A stretch of 64,000 nucleotides of DNA from NCBI RefSeq assembly GCF_011440395.1, contig NZ_JAAOIX010000010.1, forward strand, positions 124,001-188,000, read 5' to 3'. The notes beneath the pieces are model-generated. The model searched no databases. It was not told the origin of the DNA and worked only from the letters and a program-made list of their open reading frames with translations. Of this stretch, positions 25,926-34,537 are shown in pieces (position 1 is the first letter of the stretch; each line of letters starts with the position of its first letter). The stretch is from Pseudomaricurvus alcaniphilus (GTDB lineage: Bacteria; Pseudomonadota; Gammaproteobacteria; Pseudomonadales; Cellvibrionaceae). Both the position numbers and the translations under genes were made by a program.

Positions 25926-25943
25926 AAACAATCAAAAATGTTT
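25926..25943. promoter_or_regulatory. Operator-like palindrome, island motif (exact)
   Basis: Exact AAACA-N8-TGTTT in the divergent gap between the SRPBCC/ABM/Rieske/ThuA operon and the MDR reductase at 26049. Confidence 0.65.
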
Positions 25944-26048
25944 GTTATTGTGGGTGCTAATCTGTCAGTATAGGCCACCAGGTGCAACGGTTGGTCTCCA
26001 GCCGTATTGCGCGGACAGTGTAATAACGACGATAACGGACATATTCCC

Positions 26049-27065
26049 ATGACACAATTGAACACACGGGTGTTGCTCGCCCGCCGACCCGCAGAGCAAT
26101 TGCAGGCCTCCGACTTTGCTGTGGATGCCCAGCCGCTGGCGCCGTTGCAGGCGAACCAGTTCCGCATCCGCAACCTGTACTTCTCCCTGGACGCCGGTTT
26201 TCGCCAGTGGATGAACGAGGGGTCTGACGACAACTACCTGTCTTCGATGCCGCTGGGTGAGCCGGTACAGAGTATCATCCTCGGTCAGGTGGAAGAATCG
26301 CGCCATCCCCAGTACCCGGTGGGCAGCGTGGTTGTGGGGCGAACTGCCTGGGAGCAATTCAGTGTGGCCGATGGCTCTGACCTGATGAGCATTATCGAGC
26401 CGGATCCGGAGGTGCCGCTGCACGAGTACCTGTGCAGTCTTGGGCCGGCCGGAATTACCGCCTATTTCGGGTTGATGGAAATCGGTAAGCCCAGGGCCGG
26501 GGATGTTTTTGTGATCAACGCGGCGGCCGGTGGCGTTGGAGCCATTGCCGGCCAAATCGCCAGGGCGCAAGGCTGCAGCACGATTGGTATCGCCGGTGGC
26601 GAAACCAAATGCCGCTGGTTACTCGATACCCTGAGTTACGACAAGGTGATTGATTACAAGAGCGGCGCCCCCCTGGCCGAACAGTTGCAGCTCGCCGCCC
26701 CGGATGGCGCCGACATCGTCTTTGACAATGTCGGTGGCAGCATGCTCGGCACGCTGCTCGGCCACCTCGCGGAAAACGCTCGCGTGGTGCTGTGCGGTGC
26801 GATCTCCCAGTACGACAAAGTGGATGGCCATGAGGGCGTTGCCAATATGTGGCAGCTGATCACCAAGCGAGCCAGGGCCGAAGGCTTTATGTTTTCGGAT
26901 TACACCGAGCGCTACCCGGAGGCACTCGACTACCTTGCCGGCTTGCTCAAGGCTGACCAGCTGGTCAGCCCCGTTAATATCTCCGAGGGCGTCGAGTCGG
27001 CAGGGCAGGCCTTTGTCGATATGCTCGAAGGCAATAGTCTGGGTAAGTGCCTGGTTAAGATTTAA
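26049..27065 (+). CDS. NADP-dependent MDR-superfamily oxidoreductase (CurA-like)
   Basis: This 338-residue zinc-free MDR enone reductase has NAAAGGVGAIAGQIAR and GIAGGETKC for NADP and IVFDNVGG later on. The ATG at 26049 gives exactly the length of the paralog at 13061-14077 (338 residues); an upstream in-frame start at 26007 would add 14 residues. The two proteins share the same order of motifs throughout, so they are paralogs in one island. It is divergent from the SRPBCC operon, with an exact AAACA-N8-TGTTT about 106 bp upstream. A REP-like element begins 20 bases after its stop. Confidence 0.9.
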   Translation: MTQLNTRVLLARRPAEQLQASDFAVDAQPLAPLQANQFRIRNLYFSLDAGFRQWMNEGSDDNYLSSMPLGEPVQSIILGQVEESRHPQYPVGSVVVGRTAWEQFSVADGSDLMSIIEPDPEVPLHEYLCSLGPAGITAYFGLMEIGKPRAGDVFVINAAAGGVGAIAGQIARAQGCSTIGIAGGETKCRWLLDTLSYDKVIDYKSGAPLAEQLQLAAPDGADIVFDNVGGSMLGTLLGHLAENARVVLCGAISQYDKVDGHEGVANMWQLITKRARAEGFMFSDYTERYPEALDYLAGLLKADQLVSPVNISEGVESAGQAFVDMLEGNSLGKCLVKI

Positions 27066-27084
27066 ACCGGCTACCGCAGCCGCG

Positions 27085-27254
27085 AAAATGGGGACGGAGG
27101 GATTAAAATTTGACCAACTCCTGATCGGGCAGGGCTTGCGCTTACTTCGAGTCGGAAGCTGAGTTGATGTTGTGCAGCTCAGCTCCCGAGCAGGCGAACC
27201 CTGGCAGGGGAGTTTGAGCCAGGTTGGGCTGGTTAAAAAATAATCCCTTCGTCC
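27085..27254. repeat. REP-like element R0 (inverted ends ggggacggagggatta)
   Basis: The left end, atggggacggagggattaaa, is mirrored by a right end, ctggttaaaaaataatccct, with a structured core holding gaagctgagttgatg. A related element lies at 29965-30193. With the nested inverted repeat that follows, this accounts for most of the 500 bases between the MDR gene and the small metal-binding gene, where I see no other gene. Confidence 0.7.
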
Positions 27255-27256
27255 TG

Positions 27257-27451
27257 AATGGCACTTACTTAAGTTGCGAAAGATCCAGCTTGTCATTCCC
27301 GCGCAGGCGGGAATTCAGGGGCCTGCGTTATATGTGTCCTGAAACGCTGGATCCCGCCTGCGCGGGAATGACATCGACCAGCTCGCGAGTGGCCGGGCAG
27401 CCGTTGATAGACCCGCCTTCGCGCGGCTGACAGTCTAAAGTAAGTACCATT
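27257..27451. mobile_element. MITE-like nested inverted repeat (about 195 bp)
   Basis: Outer arms aatggcacttactt (27257-27270) and aagtaagtaccatt (27438-27451) are inverted with one mismatch. Inner arms tgtcattcccgcgcaggcgg (27291-27310) and ccgcctgcgcgggaatgaca (27354-27373) are exact inverses. It seems to split the right end of R0: cccttcgtcc before it and ccctccgtcccc after it look like copies of one motif. Confidence 0.6.
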
Positions 27452-27503
27452 CCCCTCCGTCCCCTTTTTTTGGGGGGTGAGTAGAGTATTCCCTTTTTCT
27501 GGC

Positions 27504-27526
27504 GTTATGTTATATAGTAACGTTAG
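27504..27526. promoter_or_regulatory. Zur-box-like operator
   Basis: gttatgttatatagtaacgt keeps the core GTTA-N5-TAAC of the gammaproteobacterial Zur consensus (TGTTATA-N-TATAACA) with a few mismatches on the right half. It lies about 40 bp before the small metal-binding gene. Zur assignment is inference by motif and context. Confidence 0.45.
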
Positions 27527-27566
27527 TGCGTTGAAATTCTTAAACCCAGGCCAGCCCAGCTACCCC

Positions 27567-27857
27567 ATGTTATCCCGACGTCCAGCCGCCCGTTTACGCT
27601 CAGCAGTCTTGTGCCTGCTGGCGGTGCTGCTATTGTCGATAACCCTGGACGCTGGGCATGTACATGGGGGTGGCGATAGCAGCAGCGACTGTGCCATTTG
27701 CCTGCAAAGTACCGGGCATGCTGTCGCCAGCGGTAATACGCGCCTGCCGCCTGTCATTACGGGTGGCGAGCCCGCTCTGGTCGCCCCACTCAAATATCAC
27801 TTCAGTAACACTCCGCGGGCATTCAGTATTCGCGCCCCGCCCACTCTCCAGCACTGA
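27567..27857 (+). CDS. Small exported His/Cys protein, DUF2946-like
   Basis: This 96-residue protein has a basic start and a strong hydrophobic segment (about residues 12-28), then a cluster of metal-binding-type residues: H31-x-H33, C42-x2-C45 and H51. The C-terminal RAPP is like small DUF2946-type proteins often found next to TonB receptors and copper or zinc genes. I use the ATG at 27567, since upstream in-frame starts would put a non-coding-like stretch and the Zur-like dyad inside the gene. It precedes a ZnuD-like receptor by 135 bases. A periplasmic metal-binding or sensing role is inference. Confidence 0.65.
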   Translation: MLSRRPAARLRSAVLCLLAVLLLSITLDAGHVHGGGDSSSDCAICLQSTGHAVASGNTRLPPVITGGEPALVAPLKYHFSNTPRAFSIRAPPTLQH

Positions 27858-27992
27858 CATCAGAAAATACCCTGACCCAAAGGGCACCCCTATTAGTTGT
27901 TAGCTGCGCGCGACCGCAGCGCATTCTGAGCGGTGCCATAAAGTAATTTCCGCTGTCGCGTGTGCGTCGACGGCGTCCGCTGTGAGAAATGT

Positions 27993-29960
27993 ATGCATTC
28001 GTTTTATCGTCCCTTGCCAGTGGCATTGTTGCCACTGGCTGCTGCCATAATTACTAACAATAGCTGGTCTGCTGAAGACCGCCGCATCACTGAAGAAGTT
28101 GTTGTCAGCGCTTCACCTCTAAACCAGTCTGTATCCGATAACCCGCACCCGGTCAGTGTGCTCAGTGGCGATGCCCTGCAGCGCCAGGCCAGCGCCACCC
28201 TGGGGGCAACCCTGCAGGGCCAGGTGGGGGTCAGCTCCGCTTCATTTGGCCCGGGCGTGGGCAGCCCGGTAATTCGGGGGCAGAGTGCCAACCGGGTCAA
28301 GGTTATGCAGGACAACCTTGACACTCTCGATGCCGCCAACGCTTCCGGTGATCACGCCAACGCCGTGGAGCCACTGCTGGCGGATGGCATCGAAATCTTG
28401 CGCGGCCCGCAAACCCTGCGCTTTGGCAGTGGCGCCATTGGCGGGGTTATCAATATTATCGACAGCCGTGTGCCCCGCAGCCTGCCGCAGCAGTTTTCCG
28501 GCGCCATCGAAACCCGACATAGCAGTAGCAGTGATGAAAGCGCCAGCGTGATACGCCTCGACGGCGCCATTGGTCAATTTGGCTGGCATATGGATGGGCT
28601 CTATCGCGACAGTAATGATATTGAGATTCCCGGGCGCGCCGACGGCGAGGCCGATCCGGAATTGACCAGCGACGGCTATATTGCCAACAGCGACAGCCTC
28701 AGCACGGCTGGCAGTGCGGGCGGCAGCTGGATTGGCCAGCGCGGCTTTATCGGTGCCAGCGTCAACTACAGCGAAAACCTGTACGGTATCCCGCCGCGCA
28801 GCGAAGAGGACGCTGAATACGTACAGATTGCCATGCGCCAAACCCGCTACGATGTTAAAGGTGAGCTGGGTTCGCCCTTGCCGGGGTTTGAACTGGCGCG
28901 GCTGCGGCTTGGCTACGTGGACTATCAACACACCGAGTTGGAAGACGGCGATCCGGGTACGGTGTTTGCCAGCCAAGCCGCGGAGGGCCGTATCGAGCTG
29001 CTTCACAATCCCTTTGCCGGCTGGCAGGGCGTGGTTGGTATCCAGTGGCTGGATCGGGATTTTGGTGCTATCGGTGAAGAGGCTTTTATCCCCCAATCGG
29101 ACATCACCAGCGTCGGGGTGTTCGCGATTGAAGGCCGCTCTTTTGGCAATCTGGCGCTGGAACTGGGTGCCCGCGCGGAATACCAGGACATTGACCCGCA
29201 GCAGCAGAAAAGCGTCGATCACAGCACCTCCAGCCTGTTCGCGGCCGGCCAGTACCGTCTCAGTGAAAACCAGCGCCTGAACCTGTCGCTGAACCGTGCC
29301 CAGCGCGCGCCGAGTATTGAAGAGCTGTATTCTGATGGCGCTCATCTGGCCACCAGCAGTGTCGATCTCGGTAACGCCGCACTGGACCCGGAAACCAGCG
29401 TCAATTGGGAGATCGGTTATCGCTATCAGGGTGCCGTCGAACTGGAGGTAAATGCCTTCTATAACGACATCAGTGATTTCATTTATAAAAGTAACAGCGC
29501 CATGATCGATACCGAGAGCGGCCTGCCCATCTACGTCTATACCCAGCAGGGTGCTGTGTTTAAAGGCCTGGAGGCCCAGCTCGGCGTGCCGGTTACCGAG
29601 GCCTGGGAGCTGCGTTTATTTGCCGATACGGTGCGGGCTGAACTCGATGATGGCGCCGATGTGCCGCGCATCACACCGCGGCGTATCGGTGCCGAGGTCA
29701 ACTACACGACTGATCAGTGGCAGGCTGGCCTGCGCGCAACCCGCGCCAGTCGCCAGGACCACCCGGGCGACAACGAGCTGCCCACCGCTGGCTGGACCCG
29801 TGTCGATGCCCATCTTACCTGGCACTTGCAAGAGATCACCGTGTTTGCCAATGCCGGCAATCTGCTCGACGAGGACATCCGCAACGCCAGCTCCTATTTG
29901 CGCGATGTCGCCCCTGAAGCGGGTCGCAACCTGACCCTGGGGGCTCGCTATCGGTTCTAG
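27993..29960 (+). CDS. TonB-dependent receptor, ZnuD-like (zinc uptake)
   Basis: This is a 655-residue outer-membrane receptor. The plug domain follows the ZnuD pattern closely: FGPGVGSPVIRGQSANRVKV, the SGDHANAVEPLLADGIEILRG region and FGSGAIGGVINIID; the barrel ends in NLTLGARYRF. ZnuD-type receptors import zinc (some bind heme). I choose the ATG at 27993; in-frame GTG at 27960 would add an unlikely Cys-containing extension before the signal peptide (residues about 1-27). Its partner is the small His/Cys protein upstream, and the pair is bracketed by REP-like elements. Confidence 0.88.
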   Translation: MHSFYRPLPVALLPLAAAIITNNSWSAEDRRITEEVVVSASPLNQSVSDNPHPVSVLSGDALQRQASATLGATLQGQVGVSSASFGPGVGSPVIRGQSANRVKVMQDNLDTLDAANASGDHANAVEPLLADGIEILRGPQTLRFGSGAIGGVINIIDSRVPRSLPQQFSGAIETRHSSSSDESASVIRLDGAIGQFGWHMDGLYRDSNDIEIPGRADGEADPELTSDGYIANSDSLSTAGSAGGSWIGQRGFIGASVNYSENLYGIPPRSEEDAEYVQIAMRQTRYDVKGELGSPLPGFELARLRLGYVDYQHTELEDGDPGTVFASQAAEGRIELLHNPFAGWQGVVGIQWLDRDFGAIGEEAFIPQSDITSVGVFAIEGRSFGNLALELGARAEYQDIDPQQQKSVDHSTSSLFAAGQYRLSENQRLNLSLNRAQRAPSIEELYSDGAHLATSSVDLGNAALDPETSVNWEIGYRYQGAVELEVNAFYNDISDFIYKSNSAMIDTESGLPIYVYTQQGAVFKGLEAQLGVPVTEAWELRLFADTVRAELDDGADVPRITPRRIGAEVNYTTDQWQAGLRATRASRQDHPGDNELPTAGWTRVDAHLTWHLQEITVFANAGNLLDEDIRNASSYLRDVAPEAGRNLTLGARYRF

Positions 29961-29964
29961 CCGG

Positions 29965-30193
29965 AAAAGGGGACGGAGGGATTAAAATTTGATCAGTTCT
30001 TGATTTCTCTGATCTCCCTGAGCGCCCGATTGCGCAGCGCCGCAAGCTGAGTTGATGATGCACTACCTGTCGCCTTGCTGGTAAAAGCCGGCAGGAGGCA
30101 GGTTTGTCTGGTTAATAAATAATCCCTCCGTCCCCTTTTGAGGGGGCTTGAGGCAGGTTTAACTGGTTAATAAATAATCCCTCCGTCCCCTTT
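29965..30193. repeat. REP-like element R1 with duplicated right end
   Basis: The left end aaaaggggacggagggatta is inverted relative to two right-end copies of ctggttaataaataatccct, the repeated aatccctccgtcccc starting at 30121 and 30176 (period 55). The core shares aagctgagttgatg with R0. It lies between two convergent genes, and its right end overlaps the end of the RND pump gene. Confidence 0.75.
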
Positions 30194-33100
30194 CGGGGGT
30201 TTGCGTGCCGTGGAATAGCAGGTAGTTGACCGGCACCAGCAGCAGGGTGACAAAGGTGGTAAAGATAATGCCGAAGCCCAGCGATATGGCCATTGGGATC
30301 AAAAACTGGGCCTGGGTTTCTTTTTCGAAGAGTAGGGGTAGCAAGCCGAAAAAGGTGGTTAGGGAGGTTAACATCACCGGGCGGAAGCGCGCTGCTCCGG
30401 CAGTGAGGACGGCATCCAACACCTCTGCACCGGCTGCGCATTTTTTGTTGATATAGTCGACCAGTACCAGCGAGTCATTCACCAGCACGCCCATAAGTGC
30501 CAGCATTCCAAGCAGGCTCATGATGGTCAGGTTCATGCCCATTAGCCAGTGGCCAATCATCGCCCCAATAATCCCGAAGGGAATGATCGAGATTACGATA
30601 AAAGGCTGCTTGTAGGATTTAAAGGGTATTGCCAGCAGGCAGTAGATGACAAACAGTACTGCACCAAGGCCATATAACAGGCTGAGCATGGATTCGGCCT
30701 GTTCCTCTTGCTCACCACCCATGGCATAAGTTACACCGGGATGCTTCGCCACTTCGGCTTGCAGAAACTGCTGTAAATCCGCCGTCAGAGCCGTCATATT
30801 GACCCTGTTCTTTTCCACATCCGCGCGCACATTGACCACCCGGTAGCCATCCACACGCCTGATCTCAGTGGGGCTAATAGCGGGTGTTAAGGTGGCAATC
30901 TGGGCAAGCGGGATTTGTTTGCCCTCGCCATTGCTAATCAACATGTCATTGAGATAAGCCGCGGAGTTGCGTTCACTCATGGGGAAGCGGACCATTACCC
31001 GTATGTCGTTGCGCCCCCGTTGAATACGTTGCGCCTCCACACCAAAAAACGCTTGCCGTACCTGGCGAATAACATCGGAGCGGGTAATGCCCAGCAGGTG
31101 TGCCTCAGGCTTGAGGTCTATACGCAGCTCTTCCTTGCCTTTCGACAGGCTGTCGTGAATATCAAACACGCCATCGTAAGTCGCCAGTTGCTGTTTAATG
31201 TCATTGGCAAGTTGCTGCAGTACTTCAAAACGCTCGGCGCGCAATTCAATATCTATCGGGTCGCTGGATCGACCGGACTCAGCTCGAAACGCCATATTCT
31301 CAGCGCCCGGAATCGGACCAATTTTCTCGCGCCACTCCTTCGCCAGGGTCAGGCTGCTGACATTGATGACACGCTTTTCGGTGGGTGCAAGTTCAAACCG
31401 CGCTGAACCGGAATGCGCAACGCCGCCCCTGCCACCGGTGCGGGTAAGAATATCGCTAATGATACTCACGCCGGTTTCTTTATCGGTGTATTTTTCCTGT
31501 AATTCCCGGGCTGCCAACAACACCCTCTCCATATGGGTGTCGGTCACTTCAAACGGCGTGCCGGTGGGCATGGTCAGGTCCAGTCGCACCGTTTCACTGG
31601 GTATTCTGGGGAAAAAAGTATAGCGGGTGTGGCCAGTAAAAATGGCGGTAACGATCACGGCCAGCAGGCCCGCAAAGATGACAACCGTAGTCATTTTGTT
31701 GCGCACACACAAGACCAGCAGCGGCTGATAGTATTTCAAGATTGCACGCTCAAACCCGTCGGCAAAATTGCGCTGCCACTGCTGCAGTTGGTTGAGATTT
31801 TTTTCCTGGCCAACTTTGATATGTTTCAGGTGCGAGGGCAATACAAGCTTTGATTCGATCAGGGAAAACAGCAGTACCGGGATAACGATAAGCGGTATCT
31901 GGGCAAATATGGGCCCCCGTTGCCCCTCCATAAACAACAGTGGAGTAAAAGCAACGATGGTGGTGAGTACGCCAAAGGTAACCGGTACCGCCACTTCAGT
32001 GGTGCCATTGATGGCTGCCTGTAACCCGGACTCCGACTTTTGCAGATGGCTGTAAACGTTTTCACCGGTGACAATGGCATCATCAACGACGATGCCCAGC
32101 ACAATAATGAACCCGAACAGGCTGATCATATTGAGGCTAACCCCCAGTATTGGCATCAGCAGCCAGGCACCACAAAAGCTGATGGGAATGCCGACAAATA
32201 CCCAGATCGCAACCGCCGGCCGCAAGAATAATGAGAGTAATATGATGACCAGGACACCGCCTTGAATCGCGTTGCTGGCGAGGGTGTTGATGCGTTTCTT
32301 GATAACGACCGATTTGTCGTTCCAATAGTGCAGTTCGATATTGTCACTCAGTGTTTCCCGGCGCTTCTCCACATACGCCTTCACCTTGTCAGCAACCTCG
32401 ATCACACTCTGGTCGCCCACGCTGAACACATCAACGATGGCCGCGAGGCGACCATTAAAGCGCGTGCGCACGGCCTTTTCCTCGAAGCCGTCGGTAACCG
32501 TGGCAATATCCCCCAGCCGCAACAGGGTGCCGTTGGGGTTGCTTTTGATAACGATTTCTTCGAAATCGTCGCGCCGGTAGGCCTGCCCTTTGGAGCGAAT
32601 CAGCACGTCCCCTCCGAGGGCTGAAATATTGCCGCCGGAAAGATCCAGCGAGCTTTGCGATATCGCCTCGGCAACCTCGCTCAGGGTAAGGTTGAATTCC
32701 CGCAGGCGATCCTGTCGCAATTCGATGGCCACTTCGTAGTCACGCACGCCCTCGATATCCGCTTGCGTAATGTTGGGCAATTGCAGGATATCCTGCTGCA
32801 GTTGTTCACCCAGCTCCCGCATTTCCAGCTCCGAAACATCGCCGGCAATGGTTAAGGTGATGGCGGCTCGACGGCGCTGCGCCAGGGAAATAACAGGGCG
32901 TTCAGCGCCCACCGGAAAAGTATTGATCGAATCGACACGGCTTTTTACATCATCCAGCAACAAGCGGGCGTCATAACCTTCTTCCGCCTGGATTCTGACC
33001 GCTGTACCCCCTTCGGCAGATACGCTGCTGTATTCCTTGATGCCTTGCAGGTCTTTTATCGCCTCTTCAATTCTTGTTGCCAGGCCCAGTTCGGCATCTT

Positions 33101-33266
33101 CCGGTGTCGCGCCGCGCAGCGTGACCCGCACGCTGATTTCGCGACTCTCAAACTCCGGAAAATATTCCAGCGCTATCCAGTGGGTCAGTGAATACAAGCC
33201 CAGCAGCGCTATGGTAATCATCAACAGATTGGCCGCCACATCATTCCTTGCAAACCAGGCGATCAT
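30159..33266 (-). CDS. RND-family efflux transporter, inner-membrane pump (HAE1/AcrB-like)
   Basis: This is a 1035-residue resistance-nodulation-division pump with twelve predicted membrane segments: TM1 near MIAWFARNDVAANLLMITIALLG, then a porter loop, TM2-6, a second porter loop and TM7-12. The proton-relay Asp pair is present in IVVDDAIV of TM4. It belongs with AcrB-like HAE1 pumps using the proton gradient to expel toxic compounds. Its start overlaps the membrane-fusion protein stop by 4 bases (ATGA, 33263-33266). The final residues, about RRDYLLTS, and the stop are encoded by the REP-like element R1. No outer-membrane channel gene is adjacent. Confidence 0.92.
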   Translation of the reverse strand: MIAWFARNDVAANLLMITIALLGLYSLTHWIALEYFPEFESREISVRVTLRGATPEDAELGLATRIEEAIKDLQGIKEYSSVSAEGGTAVRIQAEEGYDARLLLDDVKSRVDSINTFPVGAERPVISLAQRRRAAITLTIAGDVSELEMRELGEQLQQDILQLPNITQADIEGVRDYEVAIELRQDRLREFNLTLSEVAEAISQSSLDLSGGNISALGGDVLIRSKGQAYRRDDFEEIVIKSNPNGTLLRLGDIATVTDGFEEKAVRTRFNGRLAAIVDVFSVGDQSVIEVADKVKAYVEKRRETLSDNIELHYWNDKSVVIKKRINTLASNAIQGGVLVIILLSLFLRPAVAIWVFVGIPISFCGAWLLMPILGVSLNMISLFGFIIVLGIVVDDAIVTGENVYSHLQKSESGLQAAINGTTEVAVPVTFGVLTTIVAFTPLLFMEGQRGPIFAQIPLIVIPVLLFSLIESKLVLPSHLKHIKVGQEKNLNQLQQWQRNFADGFERAILKYYQPLLVLCVRNKMTTVVIFAGLLAVIVTAIFTGHTRYTFFPRIPSETVRLDLTMPTGTPFEVTDTHMERVLLAARELQEKYTDKETGVSIISDILTRTGGRGGVAHSGSARFELAPTEKRVINVSSLTLAKEWREKIGPIPGAENMAFRAESGRSSDPIDIELRAERFEVLQQLANDIKQQLATYDGVFDIHDSLSKGKEELRIDLKPEAHLLGITRSDVIRQVRQAFFGVEAQRIQRGRNDIRVMVRFPMSERNSAAYLNDMLISNGEGKQIPLAQIATLTPAISPTEIRRVDGYRVVNVRADVEKNRVNMTALTADLQQFLQAEVAKHPGVTYAMGGEQEEQAESMLSLLYGLGAVLFVIYCLLAIPFKSYKQPFIVISIIPFGIIGAMIGHWLMGMNLTIMSLLGMLALMGVLVNDSLVLVDYINKKCAAGAEVLDAVLTAGAARFRPVMLTSLTTFFGLLPLLFEKETQAQFLIPMAISLGFGIIFTTFVTLLLVPVNYLLFHGTQTPERGRRDYLLTS

Positions 33267-34537
33267 ATTGCCGCTCCTTTTTTCCCTTTGCCCTGGTCGG
33301 CCACTCCATCCCTGCCGGCATCGTAATCTTCAGCTGTTTTTCGGTTCACTTTTCCCGCCGCGGTTTGACCTTCATCGCGGGTCAATTTCACCAGCGTCCC
33401 CGAAGCTACCTGCCCCAGTGGCGATACCACTAATTGATCCCCCGGACTGATGCCTGCCGAGATGATGGCTACTTCGCCATTTTGCCAGCTTATATCAATA
33501 GGTGTGCGGTAGACCGCGCCCTCTCGGTAGAGGTACACATAAGAGCCCTGGTAAATAGCCTTGTTGGGTATGCTGATGGCAGAATCCAGCGTGATGCCAT
33601 CTATTTCGGCAGTCACATACTGACCAATCTTGAGCGGGAAGCGGCCCTCAGCTTTTTTGCCAAAGGGGTCGTCGATCCGGGCCACCACATACAGCTGGCG
33701 ACTGCTGTCGTCAATGGAGCTGGCGGTGCGGATAATGTTGCCCTGCCAGACCTCTTGCCTGGCCAACTCCGAACCGATCCGCACCGATGGCATGCTTGCG
33801 GGGCTGTGCTCCTGGTGACGGTAGGCTTCTGGCAGATCCAGTAGCTGCAAGTCGTTATTTTTTATCGGTAGGCGAATCTCAACCGCATCCGTCGCATAGA
33901 TTTCTCCCAGCACCGTATTGTTGGAAGCTACCTGGCCGAGATCAACGCTGGTTGAGAGTACCCGTCCATCAAAGGGGGCTCGAATGGATGTCCGTGCCAG
34001 ATCAACTTTCGCTTTCCTTAACAGCGCCTTGGCCGAGCTTACATTGGCCTGGGCCGCTTTTAGCTGCGGTTCGCGCATGACCAGGGGCTTGGCGGTTGTG
34101 TTGTTGCCCAGGCGCTCCCAGTCGGCCCGCGCCTGCTCCGCCTGGGCGTATTCCTCAGCCAGGCGTTGTTCCGCCTCGGCCAGGCTCGCTTGCGCAATAT
34201 CCACCGCAATTTCGTAGTCTGTCGCATCTATCTGCAGCAGCAGTTCACCCTTGCGGAAGAAGCCGCCGTCCCTGAAGCGCTCAGAGACATGCTCCACGCG
34301 ACCGCTCACCTGCGCCACCAACTTGCTTCGGGTGCGGGGTTCCACCAATCCGTAGGACAATACTCTAGGCGTAATGCTTGATCTCTGGATTTCGATCGCT
34401 TCAACACTGATCTTGGGGTCTGTGTTTGCATTGCGTTTTTCAGGTTTTGGCTCTGAGAGTATCAGTGCGGCCACGATGATAATAACCACCCCTAGTATGA
34501 CAATGGGAAGTATTCGTTTCCTTGATTTGGCCTGCAT
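33263..34537 (-). CDS. RND periplasmic membrane-fusion protein (HlyD/AcrA-like)
   Basis: This is a 424-residue membrane-fusion protein: an N-terminal membrane anchor (ILPIVILGVVIIIVAALIL), a biotinyl-lipoyl-like domain split around an alpha-hairpin coiled coil (SLAEAEQRLAEEYAQAEQARADWERL), RTSIRAPFDGRVLS and a beta-barrel domain. I place the start at the ATG at 34537 (AGGACG upstream), which begins with a short basic MQAKSRKR before the anchor; a start at 34645 would add 36 residues without such features. It is co-transcribed with the RND pump. Confidence 0.9.
   Translation of the reverse strand: MQAKSRKRILPIVILGVVIIIVAALILSEPKPEKRNANTDPKISVEAIEIQRSSITPRVLSYGLVEPRTRSKLVAQVSGRVEHVSERFRDGGFFRKGELLLQIDATDYEIAVDIAQASLAEAEQRLAEEYAQAEQARADWERLGNNTTAKPLVMREPQLKAAQANVSSAKALLRKAKVDLARTSIRAPFDGRVLSTSVDLGQVASNNTVLGEIYATDAVEIRLPIKNNDLQLLDLPEAYRHQEHSPASMPSVRIGSELARQEVWQGNIIRTASSIDDSSRQLYVVARIDDPFGKKAEGRFPLKIGQYVTAEIDGITLDSAISIPNKAIYQGSYVYLYREGAVYRTPIDISWQNGEVAIISAGISPGDQLVVSPLGQVASGTLVKLTRDEGQTAAGKVNRKTAEDYDAGRDGVADQGKGKKGAAI

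Noticed and set aside
28242-29345. 367-codon minus-strand open frame
   Set aside because: Antisense to the ZnuD-like receptor.
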